Assembly: GCF_030053395.1 (NCBI RefSeq)
Contig: NZ_JASGBH010000008.1
Coordinates: 112,580-176,579, forward strand
Reading direction: 5' to 3'
DNA: 64,000 nucleotides
Source: Limnohabitans lacus
GTDB taxonomy: Bacteria; Pseudomonadota; Gammaproteobacteria; Burkholderiales; Burkholderiaceae_C
Shown here one piece after another: positions 9,557 to 18,249 of the stretch (position 1 is its first letter; each line of letters opens with the position of its first letter). The notes beneath the pieces were generated by a model. That model made no database searches. It was not told the origin of the DNA and was given only the letters and a program-made list of their open reading frames with translations. Position numbers and translations under genes: made by a program.

Positions 9557-10234
9557 ATGAGTACCCCTTCCACCGTCACTGTTCGCATTTGGGATTTGCC
9601 CACACGCGTTTTTCACTGGGCCTTGGCCATCTGCGTCTTTTTACTGCTCATCACCGGCACGATGGGCGGCAATGCCATGACCTGGCATTTTCGTTTGGGC
9701 TATGCCGTGATGACGCTCTTGCTTTTCAGAATGGTTTGGGGGATCGTCGGTGGCCATTGGTCCCAATGGCGTCGTTTGCCCTTGAGTCCAAGCCTCATTA
9801 GGGCGTATCTGAAAGGTCGCTCTGACTTGGCCCATGTGGCAGGGCACAACCCCATGGGCTCATGGTCCGTGCTCGCCATGCTCTTCATTTTGATCTTGCA
9901 GGTGAGCTCAGGACTGGTGAGCGACGACGAGATTGCCAACGCAGGACCCTTGTCTTCACGGGTGTCTGGCGCTTGGGTGTCATTGGCCACCCAATGGCAC
10001 AAATCACCGGGCAAGTGGATCATCGTCGCCTTGGTCGCATTGCATCTTCTGGCCATCCTTTGGTACCGTTGGCGCAAGGGTCAGTCGCTGATGGGCCCCA
10101 TGTGGCATGGCGACAAACAATTACCTCGAGGCCTTTCCCAATCAGTCGATAACTGGTCCACTCGACTGGGAGCCATCGTTATCCTTGGGCTTTGCGCCAC
10201 TGGGGTTGGGTACGTGATCGGCTTGGGCAGTTGA
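9557..10234 (+). CDS. Cytochrome b561 domain membrane protein
   Basis: A 225-residue integral membrane protein of the prokaryotic Ni-hydrogenase-type b561 family. It begins with VRIWDLPTRVFHWALAICVF, where the histidine after LPTRVF is a typical haem ligand, and has four to five hydrophobic segments with further histidines (HFRLGY, ALHLLAILWYRW). It likely carries electrons across the inner membrane. The divergent cytochrome c556 gene is a plausible partner. An AGGT motif precedes the start. Confidence 0.88.
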   Translation: MSTPSTVTVRIWDLPTRVFHWALAICVFLLLITGTMGGNAMTWHFRLGYAVMTLLLFRMVWGIVGGHWSQWRRLPLSPSLIRAYLKGRSDLAHVAGHNPMGSWSVLAMLFILILQVSSGLVSDDEIANAGPLSSRVSGAWVSLATQWHKSPGKWIIVALVALHLLAILWYRWRKGQSLMGPMWHGDKQLPRGLSQSVDNWSTRLGAIVILGLCATGVGYVIGLGS

Positions 10235-10250
10235 CCCTTTCCCTCCTCCT

Positions 10251-10278
10251 TTGGCTCGCCTGGTACAGAAGCTACACT
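10251..10278 (+). promoter_or_regulatory. Candidate sigma-70 promoter for the GNAT gene
   Basis: TTGGCT at 10251-10256 and TACACT at 10273-10278 are separated by 16 bases. Transcription would begin near 10285, which supports a downstream TTG start at 10308 rather than the TTG at 10251. Confidence 0.45.
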
Positions 10279-10307
10279 GGTCACACTTTCATTTTTTCCT
10301 GTCTATC

Positions 10308-10799
10308 TTGGAAACGCCATCCGTTCAATTGCTTGCACCTCAATCGACCACCGACTGGGCAGAGGTTCGCAGCATCTTCGTTGAATACGCTCAGTCACTC
10401 CCTGTGGACTTGGACTTTCAAGGCTTCGATGCTGAACTGGCGGATCTGCCAGGCGAGTATGCCGATCCTCGGGGAGCATTGTTGCTGGCCTGGGTCGACG
10501 GAGTGGTTGCAGGCTGCTGCGCACTACGGCCTCTGGATGCATCTGACTACAGCAATGCGGCAGAAATGAAGCGCTTGTACGTTCGCCCCCCCTTTCGCGG
10601 TTTGCGTCTGGGCAGGCAGCTCACTGAAGCCATTTTGGATGCTGCACGAAGCCGCGCTTACAGCTGCGTTTTGCTCGACACCTTGGACGACATGGAATCG
10701 GCTCGGGCCTTGTATGAGGACTTAGGATTCGAGGAAATTCCGCCTTACTATCACAACCCCTATGCAGGGGCCCATTACCTCAAAGTCGAGATCGATTGA
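10308..10799 (+). CDS. GNAT family N-acetyltransferase
   Basis: A GCN5-type acetyltransferase of about 163 residues. The acetyl-CoA binding motif A is clear (MKRLYVRPPFRGLRLGRQL), and the C-terminal ALYEDLGFEEIPPYYHNP is typical of small-molecule or peptide acetyltransferases. The substrate is unknown. There is no ATG in the N-terminal region; I chose TTG at 10308 because the family fold begins just after it and a promoter-like pair lies upstream. An alternative TTG at 10251 would add 19 residues. A bidirectional terminator follows. Confidence 0.8.
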   Translation: METPSVQLLAPQSTTDWAEVRSIFVEYAQSLPVDLDFQGFDAELADLPGEYADPRGALLLAWVDGVVAGCCALRPLDASDYSNAAEMKRLYVRPPFRGLRLGRQLTEAILDAARSRAYSCVLLDTLDDMESARALYEDLGFEEIPPYYHNPYAGAHYLKVEID

Positions 10800-10820
10800 C
10801 CTTGAAAGACGCGCATAAAA

Positions 10821-10845
10821 AAGGAGGCTTCAGCCTCCTTTTTTT
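10821..10845. terminator. Bidirectional intrinsic terminator
   Basis: AAGGAGGCT and AGCCTCCTT form a nine-base stem with T-runs on the plus side (10839-10845) and A-runs on the other. It serves the GNAT gene on the plus strand and the peroxiredoxin gene on the minus strand. Confidence 0.88.
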
Positions 10846-10859
10846 CTGTCATCTCAGCA

Positions 10860-11366
10860 TCAAGCTTTGGCTTGCGCGAGCAGGGTTGCCGCATCGCTCA
10901 CTTCAAACTTGCCAGGACCTTCGATGTTGAGGGTCGCCACTTTGCCATCTTTGACGAGCATGGAATAGCGGTTGCTGCGCAAGCCCATGCCACGGCTGGT
11001 CAGGTCCAGCGTCAGGCCTGTGGCTTTGGTGAAGTCAGCGCTGCCATCGGCCAGCATGCGCACTTTGGTGCCGGTTTTCTGATCACGCGCCCATGCCCCC
11101 ATGACGAATGCATCGTTGACGCTGACGCACCAGATCTCGTCCACACCTGCGGCTTGCAGGGCGTCAAAACCTTCCACGTAACCGGGCACGTGTTTGGCTG
11201 AACATGTAGGTGTGAATGCACCGGGCAAAGCAAACAAGGCGATGGTCTTGCCTGCGCTGGCCTTGGCCACGTCCACGGGGTTAGGGCCGATGCTGCAGCC
11301 GTTGCCTTCCACTTCGACATATTCCATCAGCGTGGCAGCAGGCAGGGTGTCTCCAACTTTGATCAT
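10860..11366 (-). CDS. Peroxiredoxin, Prx5/AhpC-TSA type
   Basis: A 168-residue redoxin of the Prx5 group, reducing hydrogen peroxide or organic peroxides in the cytoplasm with thioredoxin or glutaredoxin as donor. The peroxidatic cysteine is Cys55 in PGAFTPTCSAKHVPG, the textbook Prx5 motif, and WARDQKTG and LRSNRYSMLV are further family marks. ATG at 11366 has a GGAG ribosome binding site; an in-frame extension upstream is not conserved in character. It lies between two strong terminators and is probably monocistronic. Confidence 0.9.
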   Translation of the reverse strand: MIKVGDTLPAATLMEYVEVEGNGCSIGPNPVDVAKASAGKTIALFALPGAFTPTCSAKHVPGYVEGFDALQAAGVDEIWCVSVNDAFVMGAWARDQKTGTKVRMLADGSADFTKATGLTLDLTSRGMGLRSNRYSMLVKDGKVATLNIEGPGKFEVSDAATLLAQAKA

Positions 11367-11413
11367 GTGAGCTCCATTCAAGTGATGGCCCTAGGGGGCC
11401 AGTTAAAAAAAAA

Positions 11414-11437
11414 CGACCCACAATTGTGGGTCGTTTT
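11414..11437 (-). terminator. Intrinsic terminator of the S10 gene cluster
   Basis: On the minus strand ACGACCCACA and TGTGGGTCGT form a ten-base stem around AATT, followed by a run of nine or more T. It lies 33 bases after the rpsQ stop and closes the ribosomal operon. Confidence 0.9.
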
Positions 11438-11469
11438 CGAGAAGTTTGCTTGTGCTAAAGCTTTTGGGC

Positions 11470-11745
11470 TTAAACAGCAGCAGCCTTTTCAACCAGGCGC
11501 GTAGCGACCCAGTTCTTGGTCTTCGAAATCGGCTTGCTTTCAGTGATTTCGATCACGTCGCCCAGGTGAAATTCACCCTTTTCGTCGTGAGCATGGTATT
11601 TGCTCGACTTGGCCACGATCTTGCCATAGAGAGCGTGTTTCACACGACGCTCCACCAGCACGGTCACGGTCTTGGCGCGCTTGTCGCTGACCACCTTGCC
11701 AATCAAGGTGCGCTTGAGGGATGTTTTAGCTTCCGTCATGGTCAC
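11470..11745 (-). CDS. rpsQ: 30S ribosomal protein S17
   Basis: A 91-residue OB-fold protein that binds 16S rRNA helices 7 and 11 early in 30S assembly. [31 protein letters not shown] is the conserved first half. It lies three bases after rpmC. It is the last gene of the cluster here: instead of rplN, a strong terminator and a peroxiredoxin gene follow, so the spc genes lie elsewhere in this genome. Confidence 0.97.
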   Translation of the reverse strand: MTMTEAKTSLKRTLIGKVVSDKRAKTVTVLVERRVKHALYGKIVAKSSKYHAHDEKGEFHLGDVIEITESKPISKTKNWVATRLVEKAAAV

Positions 11746-11748
11746 TCC

Positions 11749-11943
11749 TTACTTGGCGGCTTGCTTTTGGGCAAGGATGGTTTTGGCACGAGCGATGGCA
11801 CGGCGAGTCTGGCTCAACGTACCGGTGTTGCCGAGTTGTTGCGTGGCTTTTTGCATGCGGAGACCAAAGTGGGCTTTTTGCAGCGCTTTGATTTCGTCTT
11901 TCACACCAGCAACGTCTTTTTGGCGCAGTTCAGCAGCTTTCAT
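11749..11943 (-). CDS. rpmC: 50S ribosomal protein L29
   Basis: A 64-residue two-helix protein near the peptide tunnel exit, where it contacts trigger factor and SRP. The sequence [19 protein letters not shown] and the [18 protein letters not shown] segment are diagnostic. It sits between rplP and rpsQ in standard order, with three bases to rpsQ. Confidence 0.97.
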   Translation of the reverse strand: MKAAELRQKDVAGVKDEIKALQKAHFGLRMQKATQQLGNTGTLSQTRRAIARAKTILAQKQAAK

Positions 11944-11960
11944 TTCTTCTATCTCCTGAA

Positions 11961-12377
11961 TTACTGGCCGATCATGCGTGCCACGAAAGTGGTACGCAGG
12001 GGCAACTTGGCAGCGGCCAATTTAAAGGCTTCACGGGCCAACTCTTCAGGCACGCCCACGATTTCGTAGAGCACCTTACCGGGTTGGATCTCAGCCACGT
12101 AGTACTCGGGGTTACCTTTACCGTTACCCATACGCACTTCAGCAGGCTTGGTGGAAATCGGCTTATCAGGGAACACGCGAATCCAGATACGACCACCACG
12201 CTTGACGTGACGGGAAATCGCACGACGTGCGGCTTCGATCTGGCGGGCCGTCAAACGGCCGCGATCTGTGGACTTCAGACCGAAGTCACCGAACGCCACC
12301 GTGTTGCCACGGGTAGCGACGCCGGTGTTACGGCCTTTCTGTTCCTTGCGGAACTTTCTGCGAGCAGGTTGCAGCAT
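11961..12377 (-). CDS. rplP: 50S ribosomal protein L16
   Basis: A 138-residue 50S protein that contacts A-site tRNA and 23S r[22 protein letters not shown] is the canonical start, and [29 protein letters not shown] the conserved core, including the arginine that is hydroxylated in E. coli. It follows rpsC after eleven bases. Confidence 0.97.
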   Translation of the reverse strand: MLQPARRKFRKEQKGRNTGVATRGNTVAFGDFGLKSTDRGRLTARQIEAARRAISRHVKRGGRIWIRVFPDKPISTKPAEVRMGNGKGNPEYYVAEIQPGKVLYEIVGVPEELAREAFKLAAAKLPLRTTFVARMIGQ

Positions 12378-12388
12378 GTTGTTACTCC

Positions 12389-13267
12389 TTATTGACCGTC
12401 AGCTGCTGCAGCTGGCGCGGCGACTGTGCGTACGCGCTTAACGGCGGGTTTGGCATCACCACCTGCACCGGCGGGCTTGTCGCTGCCATCGGTAGGTGCT
12501 GTGTTGGTGCCTGCGGGACGACGAGGGCCACCACGACGATCGCCTGTTGGGCGGTCGCCAGGACGGGCATCACGACGAGGACCACGTGGACGGCGCTCTT
12601 CTTCGGCACGTGGCTCAGCCAGTGCAGGAGCGTCATTGCGGCCCAGTGTGTCGCCTTTATAGACCCAGACCTTGACACCGATGATGCCGTAAGTGGTCTT
12701 GGCTTCGGAAGTGGCGTAGTCGATGTCAGCGCGCAGGGTGTGCAATGGCACACGACCTTCGCGATACCACTCGGTACGCGCAATTTCGATACCGTTCAGA
12801 CGGCCAGCGGACATGATCTTGATGCCTTGGGCACCCAGACGCATGGCGTTTTGCATGGCACGCTTCATGGCGCGGCGGAACATGATCCGCTTTTCGAGCT
12901 GCTGAGTGATGCTGTCAGCGATCAGTTGAGCATCGATCTCGGGCTTGCGCACTTCTTCGATGTTCACTGCCACAGGCACACCCATGCGAACAGCGAGTTC
13001 TTTTTTCAAGCTCTCGATGTCTTCGCCTTTTTTACCGATCACCACACCTGGACGAGCCGAGAAAATGGTGATGCGGGCGCTCTTGGCTGGACGCTCGATC
13101 AGCACGCGGGAAACCGCGGCGTTCTTGAGCTTGGCCTTGAGGTACTCACGCACCTTGATGTCTTCGGCCAGCATGCCGGCGAAGTCTTTGTTGCTGGCGT
13201 ACCAACGGCTTGCCCAGTTACGGCTGACAGCCAGGCGGAAACCGGTAGGATGGATTTTCTGTCCCAT
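12389..13267 (-). CDS. rpsC: 30S ribosomal protein S3, extended
   Basis: S3 with its KH domain (residues about 40-110) and the C-terminal S3 domain, forming part of the mRNA entry tunnel and helicase. At 292 residues it is about 60 longer than the E. coli protein: after residue 220 it continues as a basic, disordered tail rich in Arg, Pro, Gly and Asp ([15 protein letters not shown] and similar) and ends Ala-rich. Long S3 tails are common in Burkholderiales. It follows rplV after twelve bases. Confidence 0.97.
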   Translation of the reverse strand: MGQKIHPTGFRLAVSRNWASRWYASNKDFAGMLAEDIKVREYLKAKLKNAAVSRVLIERPAKSARITIFSARPGVVIGKKGEDIESLKKELAVRMGVPVAVNIEEVRKPEIDAQLIADSITQQLEKRIMFRRAMKRAMQNAMRLGAQGIKIMSAGRLNGIEIARTEWYREGRVPLHTLRADIDYATSEAKTTYGIIGVKVWVYKGDTLGRNDAPALAEPRAEEERRPRGPRRDARPGDRPTGDRRGGPRRPAGTNTAPTDGSDKPAGAGGDAKPAVKRVRTVAAPAAAADGQ

Positions 13268-13279
13268 AGTTCTTCCTGA

Positions 13280-13609
13280 TTAATTGCCGACCGTCACATA
13301 CACATGGCATGTGGGCTTGCTGATACGGTTGCCACGGCCTTTGGCGCGGGCGGTGAAACGCTTGAGCGTGGTGCCTTGCTCGACGTAGATGGTTTTCACC
13401 TTCAACTCGTCGATGTCGGCGCCGTCGTTGTGCTCAGCGTTGGCAATAGCGGACTCGAGAACCTTCTTGACGATGCCCGCAGCTTTTTTCTGCGTGAAAG
13501 TCAAAATGTTCAGAGCTTGATCCACTTTTTTGCCGCGAATCAAATCGGCGACCAGGCGGCCTTTATCGACCGACAAACGGACGCCCCGGAGGACTGCACG
13601 TGTTTCCAT
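13280..13609 (-). CDS. rplV: 50S ribosomal protein L22
   Basis: A 109-residue protein whose long beta hairpin lines the peptide exit tunnel; changes there give macrolide resistance. [19 protein letters not shown] and the hairpin [16 protein letters not shown] are intact and look wild type. It lies between rpsS and rpsC in the normal order. Confidence 0.97.
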   Translation of the reverse strand: METRAVLRGVRLSVDKGRLVADLIRGKKVDQALNILTFTQKKAAGIVKKVLESAIANAEHNDGADIDELKVKTIYVEQGTTLKRFTARAKGRGNRISKPTCHVYVTVGN

Positions 13610-13618
13610 GGTCTTTCC

Positions 13619-13897
13619 TTATTTCTTCTGGACTTTTTTGTCCGCAGGGTGACCCTTGAATGTGCGGGTCAATGCGAATTCGCCCAATTTGTGGCCAACC
13701 ATCTGGTCAGTCACGTAAACAGGAACGTGTTGCTTGCCGTTGTGAACGGCGATGGTCAGACCGATGAACTCGGGCAGAACCATGGAGCGACGCGACCATG
13801 TTTTGACGGGCTTTTTATCTTTGGTGGCAACGGCTTTTTCAACCTTGGCCAACAAATGGTGGTCAACGAATGGACCTTTTTTGAGTGAACGAGTCAT
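13619..13897 (-). CDS. rpsS: 30S ribosomal protein S19
   Basis: A 92-residue 30S head protein contacting S13 and 16S r[22 protein letters not shown] and [29 protein letters not shown] are diagnostic. It follows rplB after ten bases. Confidence 0.97.
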   Translation of the reverse strand: MTRSLKKGPFVDHHLLAKVEKAVATKDKKPVKTWSRRSMVLPEFIGLTIAVHNGKQHVPVYVTDQMVGHKLGEFALTRTFKGHPADKKVQKK

Positions 13898-13907
13898 TGG
13901 CTACCCC

Positions 13908-14732
13908 TTACTTCTTACGACGCGACACGATCATGACCTGTGTGCGCTTGTTGTTACGGGTACGGTAGCCTTTGGTCAGGTTACCCCATGGGTCAACTGC
14001 ATGACGGCCTTCACCGGTGCGACCTTCGCCACCGCCGTGTGGGTGATCCACAGGGTTCATGGCCACGCCGCGAACGGTTGGGCGAATACCCATCCAGCGC
14101 TTGACACCGGCTTTACCCAGTTGGCGCAGGCTGTGTTCTTCGTTGGCAACTTCACCAATGGTGGCACGGCACTCGATGTGGATCTTGCGAACTTCACCGG
14201 AGCGCATACGCACTTGGGCGTAGATGCCTTCGCGAGCCAGCAAGGTTGCCGAAGCACCAGCCGAGCGAGCGATCTGAGCACCAGCACCGGGCTTGAGCTC
14301 GATGCAGTGAATGGTCGAACCCACGGGGATGTTGCGGATCGGCAAGGTGTTGCCAGCGCGGATCGGGGCTTCAGCACCCGACAACAATGTTGCGCCCACT
14401 TCAATGCCACGTGGGGCAATGATGTAGCGGCGCTCACCGTCGGCGTAGCACAGCAAAGCGATGTGCGCGGTACGGTTTGGATCGTACTCAATGCGCTCAA
14501 CTTTGGCCGGGATCGCGTCCTTGTTGCGTTTGAAGTCAACCACGCGGTAGTGATGCTTGTGACCACCGCCTTTGTGGCGAGTTGTGATGTGACCGTTGTT
14601 ATTGCGGCCCGACTTCTGGTGCTGGGGTTCCAGCAACGGAGCGTAGGCTTCGCCTTTGTACAGGTGGTCACGGGTGACCTTCACCACGCCACGACGGCCT
14701 GGGGAGGTAGGTTTGATCTTGATGACAGCCAT
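13908..14732 (-). CDS. rplB: 50S ribosomal protein L2
   Basis: A 274-residue core 50S protein needed for subunit association and peptidyl transferase activity. The conserved C-terminal [18 protein letters not shown] loop, with the histidine near the active centre, is intact. It begins two bases after the rplW stop. Confidence 0.98.
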   Translation of the reverse strand: MAVIKIKPTSPGRRGVVKVTRDHLYKGEAYAPLLEPQHQKSGRNNNGHITTRHKGGGHKHHYRVVDFKRNKDAIPAKVERIEYDPNRTAHIALLCYADGERRYIIAPRGIEVGATLLSGAEAPIRAGNTLPIRNIPVGSTIHCIELKPGAGAQIARSAGASATLLAREGIYAQVRMRSGEVRKIHIECRATIGEVANEEHSLRQLGKAGVKRWMGIRPTVRGVAMNPVDHPHGGGEGRTGEGRHAVDPWGNLTKGYRTRNNKRTQVMIVSRRKK

Positions 14733-14734
14733 GA

Positions 14735-15049
14735 TTACGCAGCCTCCCCAGACAGGTTCAGCTCTTGACCGGCTTTCAGCGTGACATAAGCCTTGCGAAC
14801 GTTGTCGCGACGGCCAATGGTCTTGCCAAAACGCTTGGTCTTGCCCTTGGTGTTCACCACAGACACGCCTTTGACCTCAACCTTGAACATCAATTCCACA
14901 GCGGCTTTGATTTCAGGCTTGGTAGCGTCCTGCAGCACTTTGAATGTCACAGCGTTGGATTTCTCAGCAACCTGCGTGGCCTTTTCGGACACGATGGGAG
15001 CCACCAACACCGACATCAGACGACCTTCGTCAAACTTCACGGCGCTCAT
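14735..15049 (-). CDS. rplW: 50S ribosomal protein L23
   Basis: A 104-residue exit-tunnel protein that docks trigger factor, SRP and SecY. The core [25 protein letters not shown] and [13 protein letters not shown] are conserved. Its start overlaps the rplD stop by four bases. Starting at 15049 gives a slightly longer N-terminus ([10 protein letters not shown]) than E. coli, typical of betaproteobacteria. Confidence 0.97.
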   Translation of the reverse strand: MSAVKFDEGRLMSVLVAPIVSEKATQVAEKSNAVTFKVLQDATKPEIKAAVELMFKVEVKGVSVVNTKGKTKRFGKTIGRRDNVRKAYVTLKAGQELNLSGEAA

Positions 15050-15666
15050 GCGAACATCTCCTTGAGTTTGTCCATGGCACCTTTGGTCACGAGGACTTTC
15101 TTGAAGTTCACCAAAGACACGGGATCGGCGTAACGTGGCTCAACAATCAGGATGTTGATCAGGTTGCGGGATGCCAGGTACAGGTTTTCGTCGACTTCGT
15201 CAGCGATCACCAGCACGTTGTCCAGGCTCATGGCCTTGAACTTGGCAGCCAGTGCCTTCGTTTTGGGGGTCTCGACTTTGAAGGAATCCACCACAGCCAG
15301 ACGGCCTTCGCGGGCCAGCTGCGAGAAGATCGAAGCCATACCAGCGCGGTACATCTTCTTGTTGATCTTCTGGGTGAAGTTTTCGTCAGGCATGTTCGGG
15401 AAAATCCGACCGCCGCCACGCCACAAAGGCGAAGACGTCATACCAGCACGGGCGTTGCCTGTGCCTTTTTGCTTGAACGGCTTTTTGGTGGAGTGCTTGA
15501 CCTGTTCACGGTCTTTTTGAGCACGGGTGCCTTGACGGGCGTTGGCCTGATAGGCCACCACGATCTGGTGGATCAGGGCTTCGTTGTATTCACGACCGAA
15601 CACAGTTTCAGGCGCATCCACTTTGGAAGCGGCTTGACCTTGGTCGTTCAGGAGTTCGAGCTGCAT
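15046..15666 (-). CDS. rplD: 50S ribosomal protein L4
   Basis: A 206-residue protein whose extended loop (about residues 40-90, [22 protein letters not shown]) lines the exit tunnel. In enterobacteria L4 also represses the S10 operon through the mRNA leader; whether that holds here is unknown, and the promoter layout differs because rplC has its own promoter. The start overlaps the rplC stop by one base. Confidence 0.97.
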   Translation of the reverse strand: MQLELLNDQGQAASKVDAPETVFGREYNEALIHQIVVAYQANARQGTRAQKDREQVKHSTKKPFKQKGTGNARAGMTSSPLWRGGGRIFPNMPDENFTQKINKKMYRAGMASIFSQLAREGRLAVVDSFKVETPKTKALAAKFKAMSLDNVLVIADEVDENLYLASRNLINILIVEPRYADPVSLVNFKKVLVTKGAMDKLKEMFA

Positions 15667-16331
15667 CAGTTCGCTCCTTTAGCTTTAACGGCGGGACGCA
15701 CAGTCACGAAACCACCTTTGGAACCGGGAATAGCACCCTTGATCATCAACAGACCACGGGCTTCGTCGACGCGGACCACGGCCAGGTTCTGGGTGGTGCA
15801 AGTGACATCACCGAGGTGACCCGACATTTTCTTGCCAGGGAACACGCGGCCAGGATCTTGCGCCATCGAAATCGAACCAGGCACGTTGTGCGAACGGCTG
15901 TTACCGTGCGATGCGCGCTGCGATTTGAAGTTGTGACGCTTGATGGTGCCGGTGAAGCCCTTACCGATGGATGTGCCCTGCACGTCCACTTTTTGGCCCA
16001 CGGCAAACACTGCAGCCACAGGCACAGTAGCGCCTGCGGCGTACTGGGCGGCCGTGTCAGCGGTCACGCGGAATTCTTGAATAATTTCACCGGCTTCGAC
16101 GCCGGCTTTGGCCAGGTGACCAGCGATAGGCTTGGTCACACGCGATGCCTTGCGGGCACCAAATGTCACTTGCAAAGCGACATAGCCATCGTTCTCTTGG
16201 GTTTTGACCTGGGATACGCGGTTGTTAGAAACATCCACCACTGTGACAGGCACTGCGTCCCCATCATCAGTGAACAGACGCATCATGCCCACCTTGCGAC
16301 CCAGCAACCCGAGGGAGTTGCTCAGACTCAT
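15666..16331 (-). CDS. rplC: 50S ribosomal protein L3
   Basis: A 221-residue early-assembly 50S protein that reaches the peptidyl transferase centre. [19 protein letters not shown] opens it, and the [19 protein letters not shown] segment is conserved. ATG 16331 was chosen because the family N-terminus begins there and GGAG precedes it; an in-frame ATG-like start 30 bases upstream is not supported. A consensus sigma-70 promoter lies about 100 bases upstream, so the rplC-rpsQ genes can be transcribed apart from rpsJ. Confidence 0.97.
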   Translation of the reverse strand: MSLSNSLGLLGRKVGMMRLFTDDGDAVPVTVVDVSNNRVSQVKTQENDGYVALQVTFGARKASRVTKPIAGHLAKAGVEAGEIIQEFRVTADTAAQYAAGATVPVAAVFAVGQKVDVQGTSIGKGFTGTIKRHNFKSQRASHGNSRSHNVPGSISMAQDPGRVFPGKKMSGHLGDVTCTTQNLAVVRVDEARGLLMIKGAIPGSKGGFVTVRPAVKAKGAN

Positions 16332-16406
16332 TGTTTTCTCCAAAACTTCCACCGTGACCACTTCAATTGGCAGGCACGTTTTTGCGTGAAAGACTGTTAA
16401 TAAATC

Positions 16407-16427
16407 TCACCCCAAATCGGAGTGAGC
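16407..16427 (-). other. Hairpin in the rplC leader
   Basis: CTCACTCC and GGGGTGAG can pair at the very 5' end of the mRNA started by the promoter at 16433-16461. Such a leader hairpin may stabilise the message or serve autoregulation; no known ribosomal-protein binding motif is recognised. Confidence 0.4.
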
Positions 16428-16432
16428 CTGAA

Positions 16433-16461
16433 ATTATAGCCCGCCTCACCATTTCTGGCAA
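16433..16461 (-). promoter_or_regulatory. Consensus sigma-70 promoter for rplC-rpsQ
   Basis: On the minus strand TTGCCA (16461-16456) and a perfect TATAAT (16438-16433) are 17 bases apart. It lies in the 182-base gap between rpsJ and rplC and should start a transcript near 16426. Confidence 0.88.
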
Positions 16462-16513
16462 GTCAGGCTATTTTTCAAGTGATTTGGGTGACTCTGGATC
16501 ACCCCAAACCGCA

Positions 16514-16828
16514 TTACTGCAGCTTGATTTCGACGTCCACGCCAGCGGGCAGATCGAGTTTCATCAAGGCATCCACAGTTTTATCTGTAGGGTCCACGAT
16601 GTCCATCAAACGCTGGTGCGTGCGAATTTCCAACTGGTCACGGCTGGTCTTGTTGACGTGAGGTGAACGCAGGATGTCGAAACGCTTCATGCGGGTTGGC
16701 AATGGCACGGGGCCCTTGACAATCGCGCCGGTGCGCTTGGCAGTGTCCACGATCTCAGCAGCAGACTGGTCGATCAGTTTGTAGTCAAACGCCTTCAGGC
16801 GAATGCGGATTTTTTGCTTGGATGACAT
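16514..16828 (-). CDS. rpsJ: 30S ribosomal protein S10 / NusE
   Basis: A 104-residue 30S protein that also acts as NusE in transcription antitermination with Nus[23 protein letters not shown] opens the fold, and the loop [27 protein letters not shown] is conserved. ATG 16828 matches the family start; the frame extends upstream without conservation. It follows tuf by 74 bases, fusing the str and S10 clusters. A weak hairpin (16486-16504) follows its stop. Confidence 0.97.
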   Translation of the reverse strand: MSSKQKIRIRLKAFDYKLIDQSAAEIVDTAKRTGAIVKGPVPLPTRMKRFDILRSPHVNKTSRDQLEIRTHQRLMDIVDPTDKTVDALMKLDLPAGVDVEIKLQ

Positions 16829-16902
16829 GTCAATTCCTTGTGGTGAGTGTTCTGATGACAGCGCGCAAAGGCCAGGCCTTTGCGCCACTGATCCACAAAA
16901 AA

Positions 16903-18093
16903 TTAAGCGATGATCTTGGCAACCACGCCAGCGCCGACGGTACGGCCGCCTTCGCGGATAGCGAAACGCAGACCTTCTTCCATGGCGATGGGGTTGATCA
17001 ACTTCACAGTGATCGACACGTTGTCACCAGGCATCACCATCTCTTTGCCTTCTGGCAATTCGATCGCGCCGGTCACGTCAGTCGTACGGAAGTAGAACTG
17101 AGGGCGGTAGTTGTTGAAGAAAGGCGTGTGACGGCCACCTTCGTCTTTGGACAAGACATAGATCTCGCCCGTGAAGTGGGTGTGGGGCTTGATCGAGCCG
17201 GGCTTGCACAGCACTTGGCCGCGCTCGACGTCTTCGCGCTTGGTGCCGCGCAACAAGATACCGACGTTGTCGCCAGCTTGACCTTGGTCCAGCAGCTTGC
17301 GGAACATCTCAACGCCTGTGCAAGTGGTCTTGACGGTGTCTTTGATACCCACGATTTCGATTTCTTCGCCGACTTTGACGATACCGCGCTCGATACGGCC
17401 AGTCACCACAGTGCCGCGACCAGAGATCGAGAACACGTCTTCCACGGGCATCAAGAATGCACCGTCCACTGCGCGGTCAGGCGTAGGGATGTATGTGTCC
17501 AAAGCTTCGGCCAACTTGAAGATGGCTTGCTCGCCCAGAGGACCTTTGTCGCCTTCCAGAGCCAGCTTGGCGGAACCTTGCACGATGGGGGTGTCGTCGC
17601 CTGGGAAGTCGTACTTGGACAACAACTCGCGAACTTCCATCTCGACCAGTTCCAACAACTCAGCGTCGTCAACCATGTCGCACTTGTTCAGGAACACGAT
17701 GATGTAAGGCACGCCCACTTGACGAGCCAACAAGATGTGCTCGCGGGTCTGAGGCATAGGGCCGTCAGCAGCGGAGCAAACCAAAATAGCGCCGTCCATC
17801 TGAGCAGCGCCAGTGATCATGTTCTTCACATAGTCAGCGTGGCCAGGGCAGTCCACGTGAGCGTAGTGACGGTTTTCTGTTTCGTACTCAACGTGAGCGG
17901 TGTTGATCGTGATACCACGAGCTTTTTCTTCGGGCGCTGCGTCGATCTGGTCGTACGCTTTGGCAGCACCGCCGAACTTGGCAGCCAACACGGTGGTGAT
18001 GGCAGCAGTCAGTGTGGTCTTGCCGTGGTCAACGTGACCGATGGTGCCGACGTTGACGTGCGGTTTGGTCCGTTCGAATTTTTCCTTAGCCAT
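16903..18093 (-). CDS. tuf: Elongation factor Tu
   Basis: A 396-residue GTPase that delivers aminoacyl-tRNA to the ribosome. G1 GHVDHGKT, G3 DCPGHADY and G4 NKCD motifs are all present, and the kirromycin/elfamycin regions look ordinary. It lies after fusA with a 156-base gap that holds a palindrome (18216-18239). Many related genomes carry a second tuf copy; only one is in this window. Confidence 0.98.
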   Translation of the reverse strand: MAKEKFERTKPHVNVGTIGHVDHGKTTLTAAITTVLAAKFGGAAKAYDQIDAAPEEKARGITINTAHVEYETENRHYAHVDCPGHADYVKNMITGAAQMDGAILVCSAADGPMPQTREHILLARQVGVPYIIVFLNKCDMVDDAELLELVEMEVRELLSKYDFPGDDTPIVQGSAKLALEGDKGPLGEQAIFKLAEALDTYIPTPDRAVDGAFLMPVEDVFSISGRGTVVTGRIERGIVKVGEEIEIVGIKDTVKTTCTGVEMFRKLLDQGQAGDNVGILLRGTKREDVERGQVLCKPGSIKPHTHFTGEIYVLSKDEGGRHTPFFNNYRPQFYFRTTDVTGAIELPEGKEMVMPGDNVSITVKLINPIAMEEGLRFAIREGGRTVGAGVVAKIIA

Positions 18094-18215
18094 TTTTCAA
18101 TCCTTAAAAAGAGCAATGCCCGTGTGTTGGTTTTATGTTTGCATCAGGTTGCTGGATCACTCCGCACGGGCACAGAGTGGCACTTGATCGCAGACAGTTT
18201 TTGAATCACTGACAA

Positions 18216-18239
18216 GTCATCCTGATGACTCAGGATGAC
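18216..18239. other. Perfect palindromic hairpin between fusA and tuf
   Basis: GTCATCCTGA and TCAGGATGAC form a ten-base stem with a TGAC loop. It begins eleven bases after the fusA stop in minus-strand direction. There is no T-run, so it may be a partial terminator, an RNase processing site or an mRNA stabiliser separating fusA from tuf. Confidence 0.5.
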
Positions 18240-18249
18240 TCAGAAGCAT

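Noticed and set aside
16486..16504. Hairpin GGGTGA/TCACCC after rpsJ as a terminator
   Set aside because: Only six base pairs and no T-run; the strong promoter downstream explains the gap better.
16822..18204. 460-codon plus-strand open frame opposite tuf
   Set aside because: It is the antisense shadow of a highly biased gene; tuf itself is certain and the frame shows no protein family character.
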